A DNA stretch of 64,000 bases from Intestinimonas massiliensis (ex Afouda et al. 2020). Lineage in GTDB: Bacteria; Bacillota; Clostridia; Oscillospirales; Oscillospiraceae. Below, in pieces: positions 33,712 through 42,563 of this stretch (positions within the stretch are counted from its first letter, which is position 1; the number at the start of each line of letters is the position of its first letter). Location: contig NZ_LN869529.1 in assembly GCF_001244995.1 (NCBI RefSeq), positions 1 through 64,000 of the forward strand. The letters run 5' to 3'. The position numbers and the translations under genes are program-made. The notes below the pieces were generated by a model that saw nothing but the letters and a program-made list of their open reading frames with translations, was not told the origin of the DNA and ran no database searches.

Positions 33712-35418
33712 TTACTCCAACAGAAATTCGGTGATGGGCTTGCCTGCCGAGACCATGGGGCGCACCGTTTCATCGGTGTCGATGACGCACTCGATGACGT
33801 AGGCGTGGCCGCCGTCCAGGGCCTCCCGGAGGGCGGCGGACATCTCCGCTGAAGTGGCGACCCGGCGGCCCCGGATGCCGTAGGCGTCGGCCAGCTTGAT
33901 GAAGTCGGGGGCAAAGTTCAGGTCGGTCTGGGAGAAGCGGCCCTCGTAGAGCAGGTTCTGCCACTGGTGGACCATGCCCAGGGTGTGGTTGTTGAAGATG
34001 ACCACGATGACGGGGATGTCGTAGTGGGAGACGGTGGCCAGCTCCTGGCCGTTCATACGGAAGCAGCCGTCGCCGGTCATGAGCAGCACCGTTTTCTCGG
34101 GGTGGCCCATCTTGGCGCCGATGGCGGCGCCGAGGCCGAAGCCCATGGTGCCGAAGCCGCCGGAGGTGATGAGCTGGCCGGGGTAGTCGAAGTGGAAGTG
34201 CTGGATGGACCACATCTGATGCTGGCCCACGTCGGTACATACGATGGAGTCGCCGGGTGCCATGCGCCGGATGGTCTGGATGATCTGGCGGGGCGTGAGC
34301 TGGCCGTCGTCGGCCTCCGGGCCGGGGCGGTGGGAGAAGACGAACTGCTTCCAGGCGGAGTGGTCATACTGGGGGATGCGCTCGTTGACCATCCGCAGCA
34401 CCTGTTTGGCATCTCCGATGATGTGGTGGTCGGTACGCACGTTTTTGTCGATCTCGGCCCGGTCGATGTCGATGTGGACGATTTTGGCCTGCTTGGCAAA
34501 ATCCTTGGGGTCGGTGGCCACCCGGTCGGAGAAGCGGCAGCCCACCGCGATGAGCAGGTCGCAGTTGTCGCACCCGATGTTGGAGGCGCGGGAGCCGTGC
34601 ATTCCCAGCATTCCGGTGGTGAGAGCGTGACCGCCGGGGAAGCCGCCGCCGCCCATGACGGTGATGGCGACCGGGGCGTCCAGCCGCTGGGCCAGGGTGG
34701 CGAATTCCCGGTCGGCCCGGCTGCGGACCACGCCGCCGCCGCAGATGAGCATGGGGCGCTCCGAGCGGGCGATCAGCTCCACCAGCTTCTCCACGTCCTC
34801 CCGGTTGGGGGCGGGGGTGTTCAGGTCCCAGCCCACCCGCTTGCGCAGCTCGGCCAGGCGGCCGTGAAACTGGTGCTCCTCCTTGGGCAGATACTCATAG
34901 TCGATCATCGTGTCCAGGGAGGTGACGTTTTTCAGCAGGTCGATGAGCACCGGCCCGGGCCGGCCCATAGCCGCCACGGCAAAGGCCTCCCGGATGACGT
35001 CGGGGATCTCGTTGGGGTCCCGGACCAGGTAGGTGGCCTTGGTGATGGGCATGGCGATGCCGGTGATGTCCACCTCCTGGAAGGCGTCCTTGCCCAGTGT
35101 GCTCTCCCCCACGTTGCAGGTGAGGAACACCACGGGGGAGGAGTCCATATGGGCGGTGGCGATGCCGGTGGTCAGGTTGGTGGCCCCTGGGCCGGAGGTG
35201 GCAAAGCACACCCCTACCTTGCCCGTGGCCCGGGCATAGCCGTCGGCTGCGTGAGAGGCCCCCTGCTCGTGGGCGGTGAGGATATGGCGGATCTTATCCT
35301 GATAGCGGTAAAGCTCGTCGTAGATGTTGAGAATGGTGCCGCCGGGATAGCCGAAGACGGTATCCACCCCCTGCTCCAGCAGGCACTCTAAGATGGCTTG
35401 TGTGGCTCGTAGTTTCAC
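33712..35418 (-). CDS. ilvB: Acetolactate synthase large subunit (second pair)
   Basis: 568 aa ThDP enzyme. Canonical motifs: VFGYPGGTILNIYDEL, catalytic Glu in LTAHEQGASHAADGYARATGK, TSGPGATNL, FQEVDITGIAMPITK, and ThDP/Mg motif GDGCFRMNGQELATVSHYDIPVIVVIFNN. Condenses pyruvate with pyruvate or 2-oxobutyrate. Start GTG 35,418 (GAGGAAGAG upstream); the longer frame to 35,547 has no homology. Close to standard biosynthetic IlvB, unlike the divergent copy at the operon front. Confidence 0.95.
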   Translation of the reverse strand: MKLRATQAILECLLEQGVDTVFGYPGGTILNIYDELYRYQDKIRHILTAHEQGASHAADGYARATGKVGVCFATSGPGATNLTTGIATAHMDSSPVVFLTCNVGESTLGKDAFQEVDITGIAMPITKATYLVRDPNEIPDVIREAFAVAAMGRPGPVLIDLLKNVTSLDTMIDYEYLPKEEHQFHGRLAELRKRVGWDLNTPAPNREDVEKLVELIARSERPMLICGGGVVRSRADREFATLAQRLDAPVAITVMGGGGFPGGHALTTGMLGMHGSRASNIGCDNCDLLIAVGCRFSDRVATDPKDFAKQAKIVHIDIDRAEIDKNVRTDHHIIGDAKQVLRMVNERIPQYDHSAWKQFVFSHRPGPEADDGQLTPRQIIQTIRRMAPGDSIVCTDVGQHQMWSIQHFHFDYPGQLITSGGFGTMGFGLGAAIGAKMGHPEKTVLLMTGDGCFRMNGQELATVSHYDIPVIVVIFNNHTLGMVHQWQNLLYEGRFSQTDLNFAPDFIKLADAYGIRGRRVATSAEMSAALREALDGGHAYVIECVIDTDETVRPMVSAGKPITEFLLE

Positions 35419-35580
35419 GTCTCTTCCTCCTGCGTCGTCGCCGCAAGCGTCATCTCCCGCGCCGCGGCCCCTCTCCCCGCGCGGCCCGCTTGCGCCGGGC
35501 CCGTGCGGGGCTGCGTTCCGGACTGGGGAGCACCCCAGCCCGGGCAATGGCTCAGTTTGTATTGCGTCAAAGCTCTGCCG

Positions 35581-36066
35581 TTAAATTTTGCCGCTGCCCT
35601 TCTGTACGGCGATGACGCCGGTCCGGGCCACCTCCAGGATGGAGAAGGGCCGCAGCAGGCTTTCAAACAGATCCACCCGCTCCGGAGTGTCGGACAGCTC
35701 CAGGGTCATAGTGGTGCTGGTAATGTCCGCGATCCTGGCCCCCATGATCTGGCACAGATTGGAGACGTCCTGACGGGTCTTGGTGGTGGTGGATACCTTA
35801 ATAATAATAAGCTCCCGGCCGATGAGGCTCTTTTCATCCAGGGTGCGGACCTTGATGACGTCCACCAGCTTGTTGAGCTGTTTTTCCACCTGCTCCACCA
35901 CGTTGTTGCCGCTGTCCACGATGATGGTGATGCGGGAGATGTTCTTGTCATCGGTGACGCCGACGGCCAGGCTTTCAATATTGAAGGCCCGCCGGGCAAA
36001 CAGGCCGGTGATCCGGTTCAAGACGCCGGCCCGGTTTTCCACCAGCACGGAAATGGTCTGTGTCAT
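35581..36066 (-). CDS. ilvN: Acetolactate synthase small subunit (first pair)
   Basis: 161 aa. ACT domain MTQTISVLVENRAGVLNRITGLFARRAFNIESLAVGVTDDKNISRITIIV and C-terminal domain RELIIIKVSTTTKTRQDVSNLCQIMGARIADIT ... FSILEVARTG. Typical E. coli IlvH length. AAGGAGGAC precedes ATG 36,066, 16 bp after the first ilvB. A GC-rich 160-bp gap without features separates it from the second pair. Confidence 0.94.
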   Translation of the reverse strand: MTQTISVLVENRAGVLNRITGLFARRAFNIESLAVGVTDDKNISRITIIVDSGNNVVEQVEKQLNKLVDVIKVRTLDEKSLIGRELIIIKVSTTTKTRQDVSNLCQIMGARIADITSTTMTLELSDTPERVDLFESLLRPFSILEVARTGVIAVQKGSGKI

Positions 36067-36082
36067 GCCGCGTCCTCCTTCC

Positions 36083-37696
36083 TCAAGTCGTGGCCATGGG
36101 GTCCACGTCGCAGATGAGCAGATAGGGCCCCTGGCTGGTCAGCATGGCGTCGATAGCCTCAGCCACCTGGGCGTCGTTGGAGATGCGGCGGCTGGGCACG
36201 CCGTAGGCGGCGGCCAGGGTTTCGAAGTCCGGGGAGCCGTCCAGGCGGACCCCGAAGGGGCCGCTGTAGCTCCGGCGCTGGATCTGGTGGACCAGGCCCA
36301 AAACCCCGTTATGTACCATGACAAGCTTCACATCGGCGCCCATGGCGTTCAGAGTGGCCAGCTCGTTTTCAAACATCTGGAAGCTGCCGTCGCCGCAGAC
36401 CACAACGGTCTGCCGCCGGGGCTCGGCGGTCTTGACGCCTAGGGCGGCGGGCAGGGAGTAGCCCATGGTGCCCAGACCGCCGGTGGTGAGGAAGCGCCCG
36501 TGCTTCATGGGCAGGTGCTTGGCGGCCCAGATCTGGTTTTGCCCCACGTCCACGCAGACGCAGGCGTCGTCGTCCAGCCGGTCGCCCAGGGCGCGCATGA
36601 GCCAGGCGGGAGTGACGCTCCCGGCGGCGGGGGAGGGGAAGGGGGCGGCCTCGCTGGCCCGGAAGGCGTGCAGCTCAGCCAGCCAGTCGCCGCTGTCGGC
36701 CTTGGGGGCATGGGAGAGAAGCTGCCCCAGGATGACCTTTACGTCGCCTACCACCGGGACGGTGGGGGAGAGGTTCTTGCCGATCTCCGCCGGGTCCACG
36801 TCCAGATGGACGGTCTTGGTGCGCCGGGCCACCTCTTTGGGGGCGGTGACGGCCCGGTCGGCGGCCCGGGCCCCGGCGATGATGAGCAGGTCGGTGGTAT
36901 TGAGAGCCCGGTTGGCGGTGGCGGTGCCGAAGGCGCCGATCATACCCAGGTTCATGGGGTGGTCGGAGGGCAACAGACCCAGACCCATCATGGTGGTGAC
37001 CACCGGGAGACCGGCGCTCTCGCACAGGGCCAGCAGCTCCTCCCGGGCCCCTGCGCTGAACAGGCCGCCGCCCGCGCACAAAAGGGGACGGTGAGAGGCA
37101 GAGATGGCCTGGGCTACCTTTTTGATCTGCAGCTCGTTGCCCCTGACGCTGGGCTTATAGCCCCGGATGTCCACTGAATCGGGGTATTTTGGCTCAATCA
37201 TCTGCTCCTGAATGTCCACGGGAACGTCGATGAGGACGGGCCCCTGCCGGCCGGTAGAGGCAATGTGAAAGGCCTCCTTTACCATTCGGGGGATGTCGTT
37301 GGCGTCCTTGACCAGATAGCTGTGCTTGATGAAGGGGGCCACGGCGCCGGTGATGTCCACCTCCTGGAAGATGTCACGGCCCAGCAGATAGCTCTGCACC
37401 TGGCCGGTGATGGCCACCAGGGGGATGGAGTCCATATAGGCGGTGGCGATGCCGGTGATGAGGTTGGTGGCGCCCGGCCCGGAGGTGACCATGCATACGC
37501 CGGGCTTGCCCGTCATGCGGGCGTAGCCGGAGGCCATGTGGCCGGCGTTCTGTTCCGTGCGGACCAGAGTATAGGCGATGTCCGTGTGGGCCAGGGCGTC
37601 CACCGCGGGGCAGATGGTGGCTCCCGCATAGCCGAACATGTGGTCCACATGCTCCCGTTTCAGGCTTTCCATCAGTGCCTGGGCTCCGCTGATCAT
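36083..37696 (-). CDS. ilvB: Acetolactate synthase large subunit paralogue (first pair)
   Basis: 537 aa. ThDP-enzyme architecture is intact (Glu in VRTEQNAGHMASGYARMTGK; TSGPGATNLITGIATAYMD; GRDIFQEVDITG; GDGSFQMFENELATLNAMGADVKLVMVHN), but the usual GYPGG at the N-terminus is GYAGATICP and the protein is shorter than the other IlvB. A small subunit follows directly, so it is likely a true acetohydroxyacid synthase, perhaps of different substrate preference; other ThDP decarboxylases cannot be excluded. ATG 37,696 with AGGAGTG upstream. First gene after the T-box. Confidence 0.88.
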   Translation of the reverse strand: MISGAQALMESLKREHVDHMFGYAGATICPAVDALAHTDIAYTLVRTEQNAGHMASGYARMTGKPGVCMVTSGPGATNLITGIATAYMDSIPLVAITGQVQSYLLGRDIFQEVDITGAVAPFIKHSYLVKDANDIPRMVKEAFHIASTGRQGPVLIDVPVDIQEQMIEPKYPDSVDIRGYKPSVRGNELQIKKVAQAISASHRPLLCAGGGLFSAGAREELLALCESAGLPVVTTMMGLGLLPSDHPMNLGMIGAFGTATANRALNTTDLLIIAGARAADRAVTAPKEVARRTKTVHLDVDPAEIGKNLSPTVPVVGDVKVILGQLLSHAPKADSGDWLAELHAFRASEAAPFPSPAAGSVTPAWLMRALGDRLDDDACVCVDVGQNQIWAAKHLPMKHGRFLTTGGLGTMGYSLPAALGVKTAEPRRQTVVVCGDGSFQMFENELATLNAMGADVKLVMVHNGVLGLVHQIQRRSYSGPFGVRLDGSPDFETLAAAYGVPSRRISNDAQVAEAIDAMLTSQGPYLLICDVDPMATT

Positions 37697-37742
37697 GCAG
37701 CACTCCTCCTTAATTGCTTGATTTGTTCCCGGCGGCTCAGGG

Positions 37743-37993
37743 AAAAAAGCAAAAAGACTTCGTCCCCCATAGGACGAAGTCTCACTCCGTGGTACCACCT
37801 AAATTCGCGGCGGCAGGCCGCGCACTCGTTATCCCGATAACGGAGGGAATCCGTCTGCGCCTACTCTGTTCAGCGCAGCGGCTCCCGGGCGACTTTTGTC
37901 TGGGGCCTCACGGAAGCTCGCAGCGACCGCTTCCTCTCTGTGCTTGCGGAACCAGACTACTTACCCGGTCATTGCCGATTTTGAATGTTATTA
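37743..37993 (-). promoter_or_regulatory. T-box riboswitch leader of the ilv operon
   Basis: Read on the minus strand: stem I with basal CCGGG/CCCGG and GTCTGG/CCAGAC, AGTA in the specifier loop, the T-box core AGGTGGTACCACG (37,788-37,800), and a terminator stem AGACTTCGTCC/GGACGAAGTCT (37,755-37,782) followed by a T-run. The specifier-loop 3' side reads AAAAGTCG, so the codon is probably GUC (valine, 37,891-37,893). Uncharged tRNA binding would permit readthrough. Confidence 0.9.
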
Positions 37994-37999
37994 ACTGCA

Positions 38000-38028
38000 A
38001 TCATACAGCCGCGGAGTTGGTTTGTCAA
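38000..38028 (-). promoter_or_regulatory. Consensus promoter of the ilv operon
   Basis: On the minus strand TTGACA (38,023-38,028), a 17-bp spacer and TATGAT (38,000-38,005), immediately upstream of the T-box. Confidence 0.88.
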
Positions 38029-38030
38029 TT

Positions 38031-38351
38031 GGAGAAAACGGCAATTTTGCCGTTTCTCCGTTTTTGTCAAGAAGCCGGGGAGGGACGGAGAAATATTTTG
38101 ATTGGTTGCCCAAAAAACAAATGGTCGCGGAACGGACGGAAGGACGGCGGCGGGCGCGGGCCTGGAAAATATATTGTTAGAATCGGTGCAGTTTTTTGCG
38201 TGGAAACACTGGACTTTTTTCGCATTACGAGCTATTATAAGAGAGATTCGAAGGCCTCATGCGTCAGGGCGGCGTCCAGACGGTGCATGAGGCTTCTGAG
38301 CGAATCGTGGGGAAAAGCGTAGAGCTGAGAAGTAATGACAGAGGTGATGCT
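38031..38351 (+). promoter_or_regulatory. ilv-rnf intergenic region with rnf promoter and leader hairpin
   Basis: A hairpin GAGAAAACGGCAA/TTGCCGTTTCTC with following CGTTTTT (38,031-38,067) may block read-through. A plus-strand promoter TGGACT (38,210-38,215), 17-bp spacer, TATTAT (38,233-38,238) points to rnfC. Downstream, GCCTCATGC and GCATGAGGC pair (about 38,254-38,294) in the untranslated leader. No gene is seen in these 320 bp. Confidence 0.65.
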
Positions 38352-39695
38352 ATGAACCATAAGTTTTATGGCGGCGTCCACCCCGCCGAACACAAGGAGG
38401 CCACGGAGCGCAAACCAGTGGTACCGCTGGAGGAAGCTCCTGCACAGGTGGTAATCCCCATGTCGATGCATGTGGGCGCACCCTGCAAGCCCATTGTAGC
38501 CGTGGGGGACGAGGTCACCGTGGGACAGAAGATCGGCGAGATCGCCGGTCTTGGCGCGCCGATCCACGCCAGCGTCTCCGGTAAGGTCGTGGCCGTCGAG
38601 CCCCGGCCCCATCCCGGTGGAGACGTGATGATGTCCGTGGTGATCGAAAACGATTATAAAGATACTCCGCACCCCTCTATCGTCCACCGGGACAATGTGG
38701 ATGCCCTGACCAGTCAGGAGATCATCGACATTGTCAAGGAGGCCGGTATCACGGGTATGGGCGGCGCGGGATTCCCCACCCACGTCAAGCTCAGCGGTGC
38801 CGTCGGCAAGGCGGACACCATCATTCTCAATGGCGCCGAGTGCGAGCCCTACATCACCGCCGACCACCGGCTCATGCTGGAGCGGGGCGAGGCGGTCATC
38901 GGAGGCGCGCGCTTTATCATGAAAGCGCTGGGCCTGAAAGAGGCCACCATCGGCATTGAGGGCAATAAGCTGGACGCCGTGGAGCATCTCAAGAGCCTGC
39001 TGCCCAACGGAGATACCTCCATTCATGTGGAGACGCTGAAGACCCGGTACCCCCAGGGTGCTGAGAAGCAGCTCATCCAGCGGGTCACTGGCCGTGAGGT
39101 TCCTCCCGGAGGACTGCCCGCCGACGTGGGCTGTACCGTGTTCAACGTGGCCACCGCCGCCGCCATCTACGATGCGGTTACCGAGGGTAAGCCCCTGACT
39201 CACCGCAACGTCACCATTACCGGCGGCGCCATTGAGCGGCCCATGAATGTCAACGCTCCCATCGGCACCCCCGTCGAGCACCTGATCAAGATGGCCGGCG
39301 GCTTCAAGACCCAGCCTCAGCGCCTGCTGATGGGCGGCCCCATGATGGGCAACCCCCAGTATGACCTGACGGCCCCCATGTTCAAGGGCACCAACTGCAT
39401 CCTGGCGCTCACCGACGCCGAGGCCGCCATCCAGGATACCGAGCAGACCTGCCTGCGCTGCGGCCGCTGCGTCAACGCTTGTCCCATGCACCTGATGCCC
39501 CTCTACATGCACATGTACGCCGAAAAGCGCGCCTGGCATGAGCTGGAGGGCTACAACATCATGGACTGCATGGAGTGCGGCTCCTGCAACTACATCTGCC
39601 CCGCCCGCATCCACCTGGTGCAGTCCTTCCGGATGGCCAAGTTTGAGATCCGCGGTCTGGCGGCCAAGCAAAAAGCAAAGGAGGGGAAAGCATGA
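38352..39695 (+). CDS. rnfC: Rnf complex subunit RnfC
   Basis: 447 aa, soluble NADH-binding/FMN subunit of the ion-pumping ferredoxin:NAD+ oxidoreductase. N-terminal barrel-sandwich (GAPCKPIVAVGDEVTVGQKIGE), Rossmann-like GITGMGGAGFPTHVKLS, ILNGAECEPYITADHRLMLE, SLBB region, and two [4Fe-4S] motifs CLRCGRCVNACP and CMECGSCNYICPA. Start ATG 38,352 (AGAGGTGATG upstream). First gene of rnfCDGEAB, the clostridial order. Confidence 0.96.
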   Translation: MNHKFYGGVHPAEHKEATERKPVVPLEEAPAQVVIPMSMHVGAPCKPIVAVGDEVTVGQKIGEIAGLGAPIHASVSGKVVAVEPRPHPGGDVMMSVVIENDYKDTPHPSIVHRDNVDALTSQEIIDIVKEAGITGMGGAGFPTHVKLSGAVGKADTIILNGAECEPYITADHRLMLERGEAVIGGARFIMKALGLKEATIGIEGNKLDAVEHLKSLLPNGDTSIHVETLKTRYPQGAEKQLIQRVTGREVPPGGLPADVGCTVFNVATAAAIYDAVTEGKPLTHRNVTITGGAIERPMNVNAPIGTPVEHLIKMAGGFKTQPQRLLMGGPMMGNPQYDLTAPMFKGTNCILALTDAEAAIQDTEQTCLRCGRCVNACPMHLMPLYMHMYAEKRAWHELEGYNIMDCMECGSCNYICPARIHLVQSFRMAKFEIRGLAAKQKAKEGKA

Positions 39696-40753
39696 GCCTG
39701 GAATCTCGTAAGCTCGCGGTAGCTTCCTCCCCCCACGTATCCTCCCCCATCGGGACCCGGTCCCTGATGCTGGACGTGCTGATCGCACTGGTCCCGGCTC
39801 TGTGCATCGGCATCTGGTTTTTCGGCCCCCGGGCCCTGACCATGACCGTGGTGTCCGTGCTGGCCTGTGAGATCTTTGAGTACGGCTACCGCAAGCTGCT
39901 GAAGAAAACCAACACCTGCGGGGACCTGTCCGCCGCCATCACCGGCGTGCTGCTGGCCTTCGTCTGCCCTGTGACCCTGCCCTACTGGGTGCTGATCATC
40001 GGCGATTTCTTTGCCATCGTGGTGGTCAAGCAGCTCTTCGGCGGCCTGGGCAAGAACTTCCTGAACCCCGCCCTGGGCGGCCGCGCCTTCCTGATGCTGT
40101 GCTACCCCATCCTCATGACCACCTGGGTGAAGCCCGGCCGGGCCAACTGGGCCGGCCTGCTCTCCGGCACCGTGGGCATGAACGGGGCCGAGCTGGCCAC
40201 CGGCGCCACCCCCCTGAGCGTGGACTTCATGCACTCCGGTCTTCTGCCAGACGCCTCCCTGGGCGACATGCTCATCGGCAATGTGGGCGGCTGCCTGGGC
40301 GAGGTCTCCGCCCTGATGCTGATCGTCGGCGGGATCTACCTGGTGGTCCGCGGTGTCATCCGGGTCCGCGTCCCTGTGTCCTTCATCGCCAGCGTGGCGG
40401 TGCTGACCTTCCTCTTCCCCGCCGCCGGTGTGGGCCGTCTGGACTGGATGCTCTACAATCTGCTGGGCGGCGGCCTGATGCTGGGCGCCATCTTTATGGC
40501 CACCGACTATGTCACCAGCCCCGCCACCCCCAAGGGTGAGATCATCTTCGGCATCGGCTGCGGCCTGCTGACCGTCTTCATCCGTAAGTTCGGCGGCTAT
40601 CCCGAGGGCGTCAGCTACGCCATCCTGATCATGAACACCTGCGTGTGGCTGCTGGACAAGGTGGGCAAGCCCGCCCGCTTCGGCGTCACCAAGGAAATGA
40701 AAGAGAAGCAGAAGGCAGCCAAGAAAGCGGCAAAGGAGGCTGAGGCGAAATGA
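39692..40753 (+). CDS. rnfD: Rnf complex subunit RnfD
   Basis: 353 aa membrane subunit with about eight to ten helices; the covalent FMN site TGATPLS is visible (LATGATPLSVDF). LNPALGGRAFL and the C-terminal YVTSPATPKGEIIFGIGCGLLTVFIRKFGGYPEGVSYAILIMN are family signatures. Overlaps rnfC by four bases and rnfG by four, so translation is coupled. A short charged tail (KEMKEKQKAAKKAAKEAEAK) is cytoplasmic. Confidence 0.96.
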   Translation: MSLESRKLAVASSPHVSSPIGTRSLMLDVLIALVPALCIGIWFFGPRALTMTVVSVLACEIFEYGYRKLLKKTNTCGDLSAAITGVLLAFVCPVTLPYWVLIIGDFFAIVVVKQLFGGLGKNFLNPALGGRAFLMLCYPILMTTWVKPGRANWAGLLSGTVGMNGAELATGATPLSVDFMHSGLLPDASLGDMLIGNVGGCLGEVSALMLIVGGIYLVVRGVIRVRVPVSFIASVAVLTFLFPAAGVGRLDWMLYNLLGGGLMLGAIFMATDYVTSPATPKGEIIFGIGCGLLTVFIRKFGGYPEGVSYAILIMNTCVWLLDKVGKPARFGVTKEMKEKQKAAKKAAKEAEAK

Positions 40754-41304
40754 GCGAGAATACTGCGGTCGTGACCAAGAAGGAGCCCGGTATGGCCTCT
40801 CTGGTCATCGTGCTTTTTGCCATCAGCGCCATTACTGCGCTGGTCCTGGGCCTGGTGAACATGGTCACCGCGCCCCAGATCGCCATCAATACGCAGAAGA
40901 AGACCGACGAGGCCAAGGCCGCCGTCCTGGCGTCCGAGGTCTATGAGGATGTGGCTTACGCCGGCGCGGACACCACCATCAAGAACATCTGGAAGGCCGG
41001 CGACGCCGGTTACGTGGTGGAGGTCACTCCCTCCGGCTTCGGCGGCAACCTGGACGTCATGGTGGGCGTGGACAACGACGGCGTATGCACCGGCGTGTCC
41101 ATTGTCTCTCACGCCGAGACCTCCGGCCTGGGCGCAAATGCCACCAAGGAGGCCTGGCGCGCACAGTTCATCGGCAAGTCTGGTACGCTGGCCGTCACCA
41201 AGGACGGCGGCGAGATCGAGGCTCTCACCGGCGCCACCATCACCTCCCGCGCGGTCACCAGCGGCGTTAACTCCGCCATTGCGGCCGTGGCCGAGCTGGG
41301 TTAA
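40750..41304 (+). CDS. rnfG: Rnf complex subunit RnfG
   Basis: 184 aa. One N-terminal membrane helix (about 15-37), then an FMN-binding domain with GFGGNLDVMVGVD and the flavinylation motif LTGATITS near the C-terminus, where FMN is linked to Thr through phosphodiester bonds by ApbE. apbE is not in this window. Confidence 0.96.
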   Translation: MSENTAVVTKKEPGMASLVIVLFAISAITALVLGLVNMVTAPQIAINTQKKTDEAKAAVLASEVYEDVAYAGADTTIKNIWKAGDAGYVVEVTPSGFGGNLDVMVGVDNDGVCTGVSIVSHAETSGLGANATKEAWRAQFIGKSGTLAVTKDGGEIEALTGATITSRAVTSGVNSAIAAVAELG

Positions 41305-41319
41305 GGAGGGCGTGACATT

Positions 41320-41961
41320 ATGAATTTCGGCAAACAGTTCAAAGAGGGTCTCATTACCCAGAACCCCGTTACCGTCCAACTGCTGGGCATGTGCTCGGTG
41401 CTGGCCATCACCACCACGCTGTTTAACGGCATCGGCATGGGCCTGAGTGTGCTGGTCATCCTGACCCTGTCCAACATTTTTATCTCCCTGCTGCGAAACA
41501 TCATCCCCAATAAGGTGCGTATCGCCTGCTACATTGTGGTCATCGCCGGCTTCGTGACGGTGGTGGACCTGGTGCTGAAGGCCTTCGTGCCCGCCCTGTC
41601 CGACAGCCTAGGCCTGTTCATCCCCCTGATCGTGGTGAACTGCATCATCCTGGGCCGCGCCGAGGGCTTCTCCTCCAAGAACGGCGTACTGGCCTCCGCG
41701 GTGGACGGCATCTGTCAGGGCCTGGGCTACACGGTGATCCTGGTGATCATGTGCGTGGTCCGCGAGTTCCTGGGCAACGGCACCTTTGGCACCGGCGTGT
41801 TCGGCGCCGACGGCATCCGCATCCTGCCGGAGGGCATCCCCGCGCTGGGCATGATCCTGCCGGTGGGCGGCTTCCTGACGCTAGCCTGCGTCATCGCCGC
41901 CATGCAGTATTTCCTCAACAAGCCCAAGAAGGACGATAAGAAAGAGGAGGTGGCCAAATAA
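41320..41961 (+). CDS. rnfE: Rnf complex subunit RnfE
   Basis: 213 aa integral membrane protein, six helices. Family signatures FKEGLITQNPVTVQLLGMCSVLAITT, LSNIFISLLRNIIPNKVRI and IPLIVVNCIILGRAEGFSSKNGVL. The cytoplasmic tail is Lys/Asp-rich. AAGGAGGGCG precedes ATG 41,320; its stop overlaps the rnfA start by one base. Confidence 0.96.
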   Translation: MNFGKQFKEGLITQNPVTVQLLGMCSVLAITTTLFNGIGMGLSVLVILTLSNIFISLLRNIIPNKVRIACYIVVIAGFVTVVDLVLKAFVPALSDSLGLFIPLIVVNCIILGRAEGFSSKNGVLASAVDGICQGLGYTVILVIMCVVREFLGNGTFGTGVFGADGIRILPEGIPALGMILPVGGFLTLACVIAAMQYFLNKPKKDDKKEEVAK

Positions 41962-42548
41962 TGGATTTTACCAGTCTGTTTTCCATTGCCCTGGGCGCCA
42001 TTCTGGTCAACAACTTTATCTTCTCCCAGTTCCTGGGCATCTGCCCCTTTATGGGTGTCTCCAAGAAGGTTGACACCGCTCTGGGCATGGGCATGGCCGT
42101 TATCTTCGTCATGGGCGTGGCTTCTGCGGTGTGCTGGCCCATCAATAAGTATCTGCTGGTAGCCAACGGCCTGGACTTCATGCAGACCGTCACCTACATC
42201 CTGGTCATCGCCTCTCTGGTGCAGTTCGTGGAGATGTTCCTCCAGAAGGCTATGCCCTCCCTGTATCAGGCCCTGGGCGTGTACCTGCCCCTGATTACCA
42301 CCAACTGCGCCGTGCTGGGCGTGGTGCTCCAGAACACCCAGAACAACTATAGCTTCATTGAGAGCCTGGTCTACGGCATCACCGGCGGCATCGGCTTCCT
42401 GATTGCCATCGTGCTGTTCGCTAGCGTCCGTGAGCGTCTGGAGTTCTCCGAGTGCCCCAAGTCCTTCGAGGGCTTCCCCATCGCACTGGTCACCGCCGGC
42501 CTGATCGCCCTGTCCTTCATGGGCTTCTCCGGCCTGAAAGTCTTTTAA
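41961..42548 (+). CDS. rnfA: Rnf complex subunit RnfA
   Basis: 195 aa, six-helix membrane subunit homologous to RnfE in inverted topology. Signatures LVNNFIFSQFLGICPFMGVSKKVDTALGMGMAV, LPLITTNCAVLGVVLQN and ITGGIGFLIAIVLFASVRERLEF. The conserved cysteines (GICPF and TNCAV) bind the intramembrane Fe-S cluster with RnfE. Confidence 0.96.
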   Translation: MDFTSLFSIALGAILVNNFIFSQFLGICPFMGVSKKVDTALGMGMAVIFVMGVASAVCWPINKYLLVANGLDFMQTVTYILVIASLVQFVEMFLQKAMPSLYQALGVYLPLITTNCAVLGVVLQNTQNNYSFIESLVYGITGGIGFLIAIVLFASVRERLEFSECPKSFEGFPIALVTAGLIALSFMGFSGLKVF

Positions 42549-42563
42549 GGGGGGGCGCGAACA

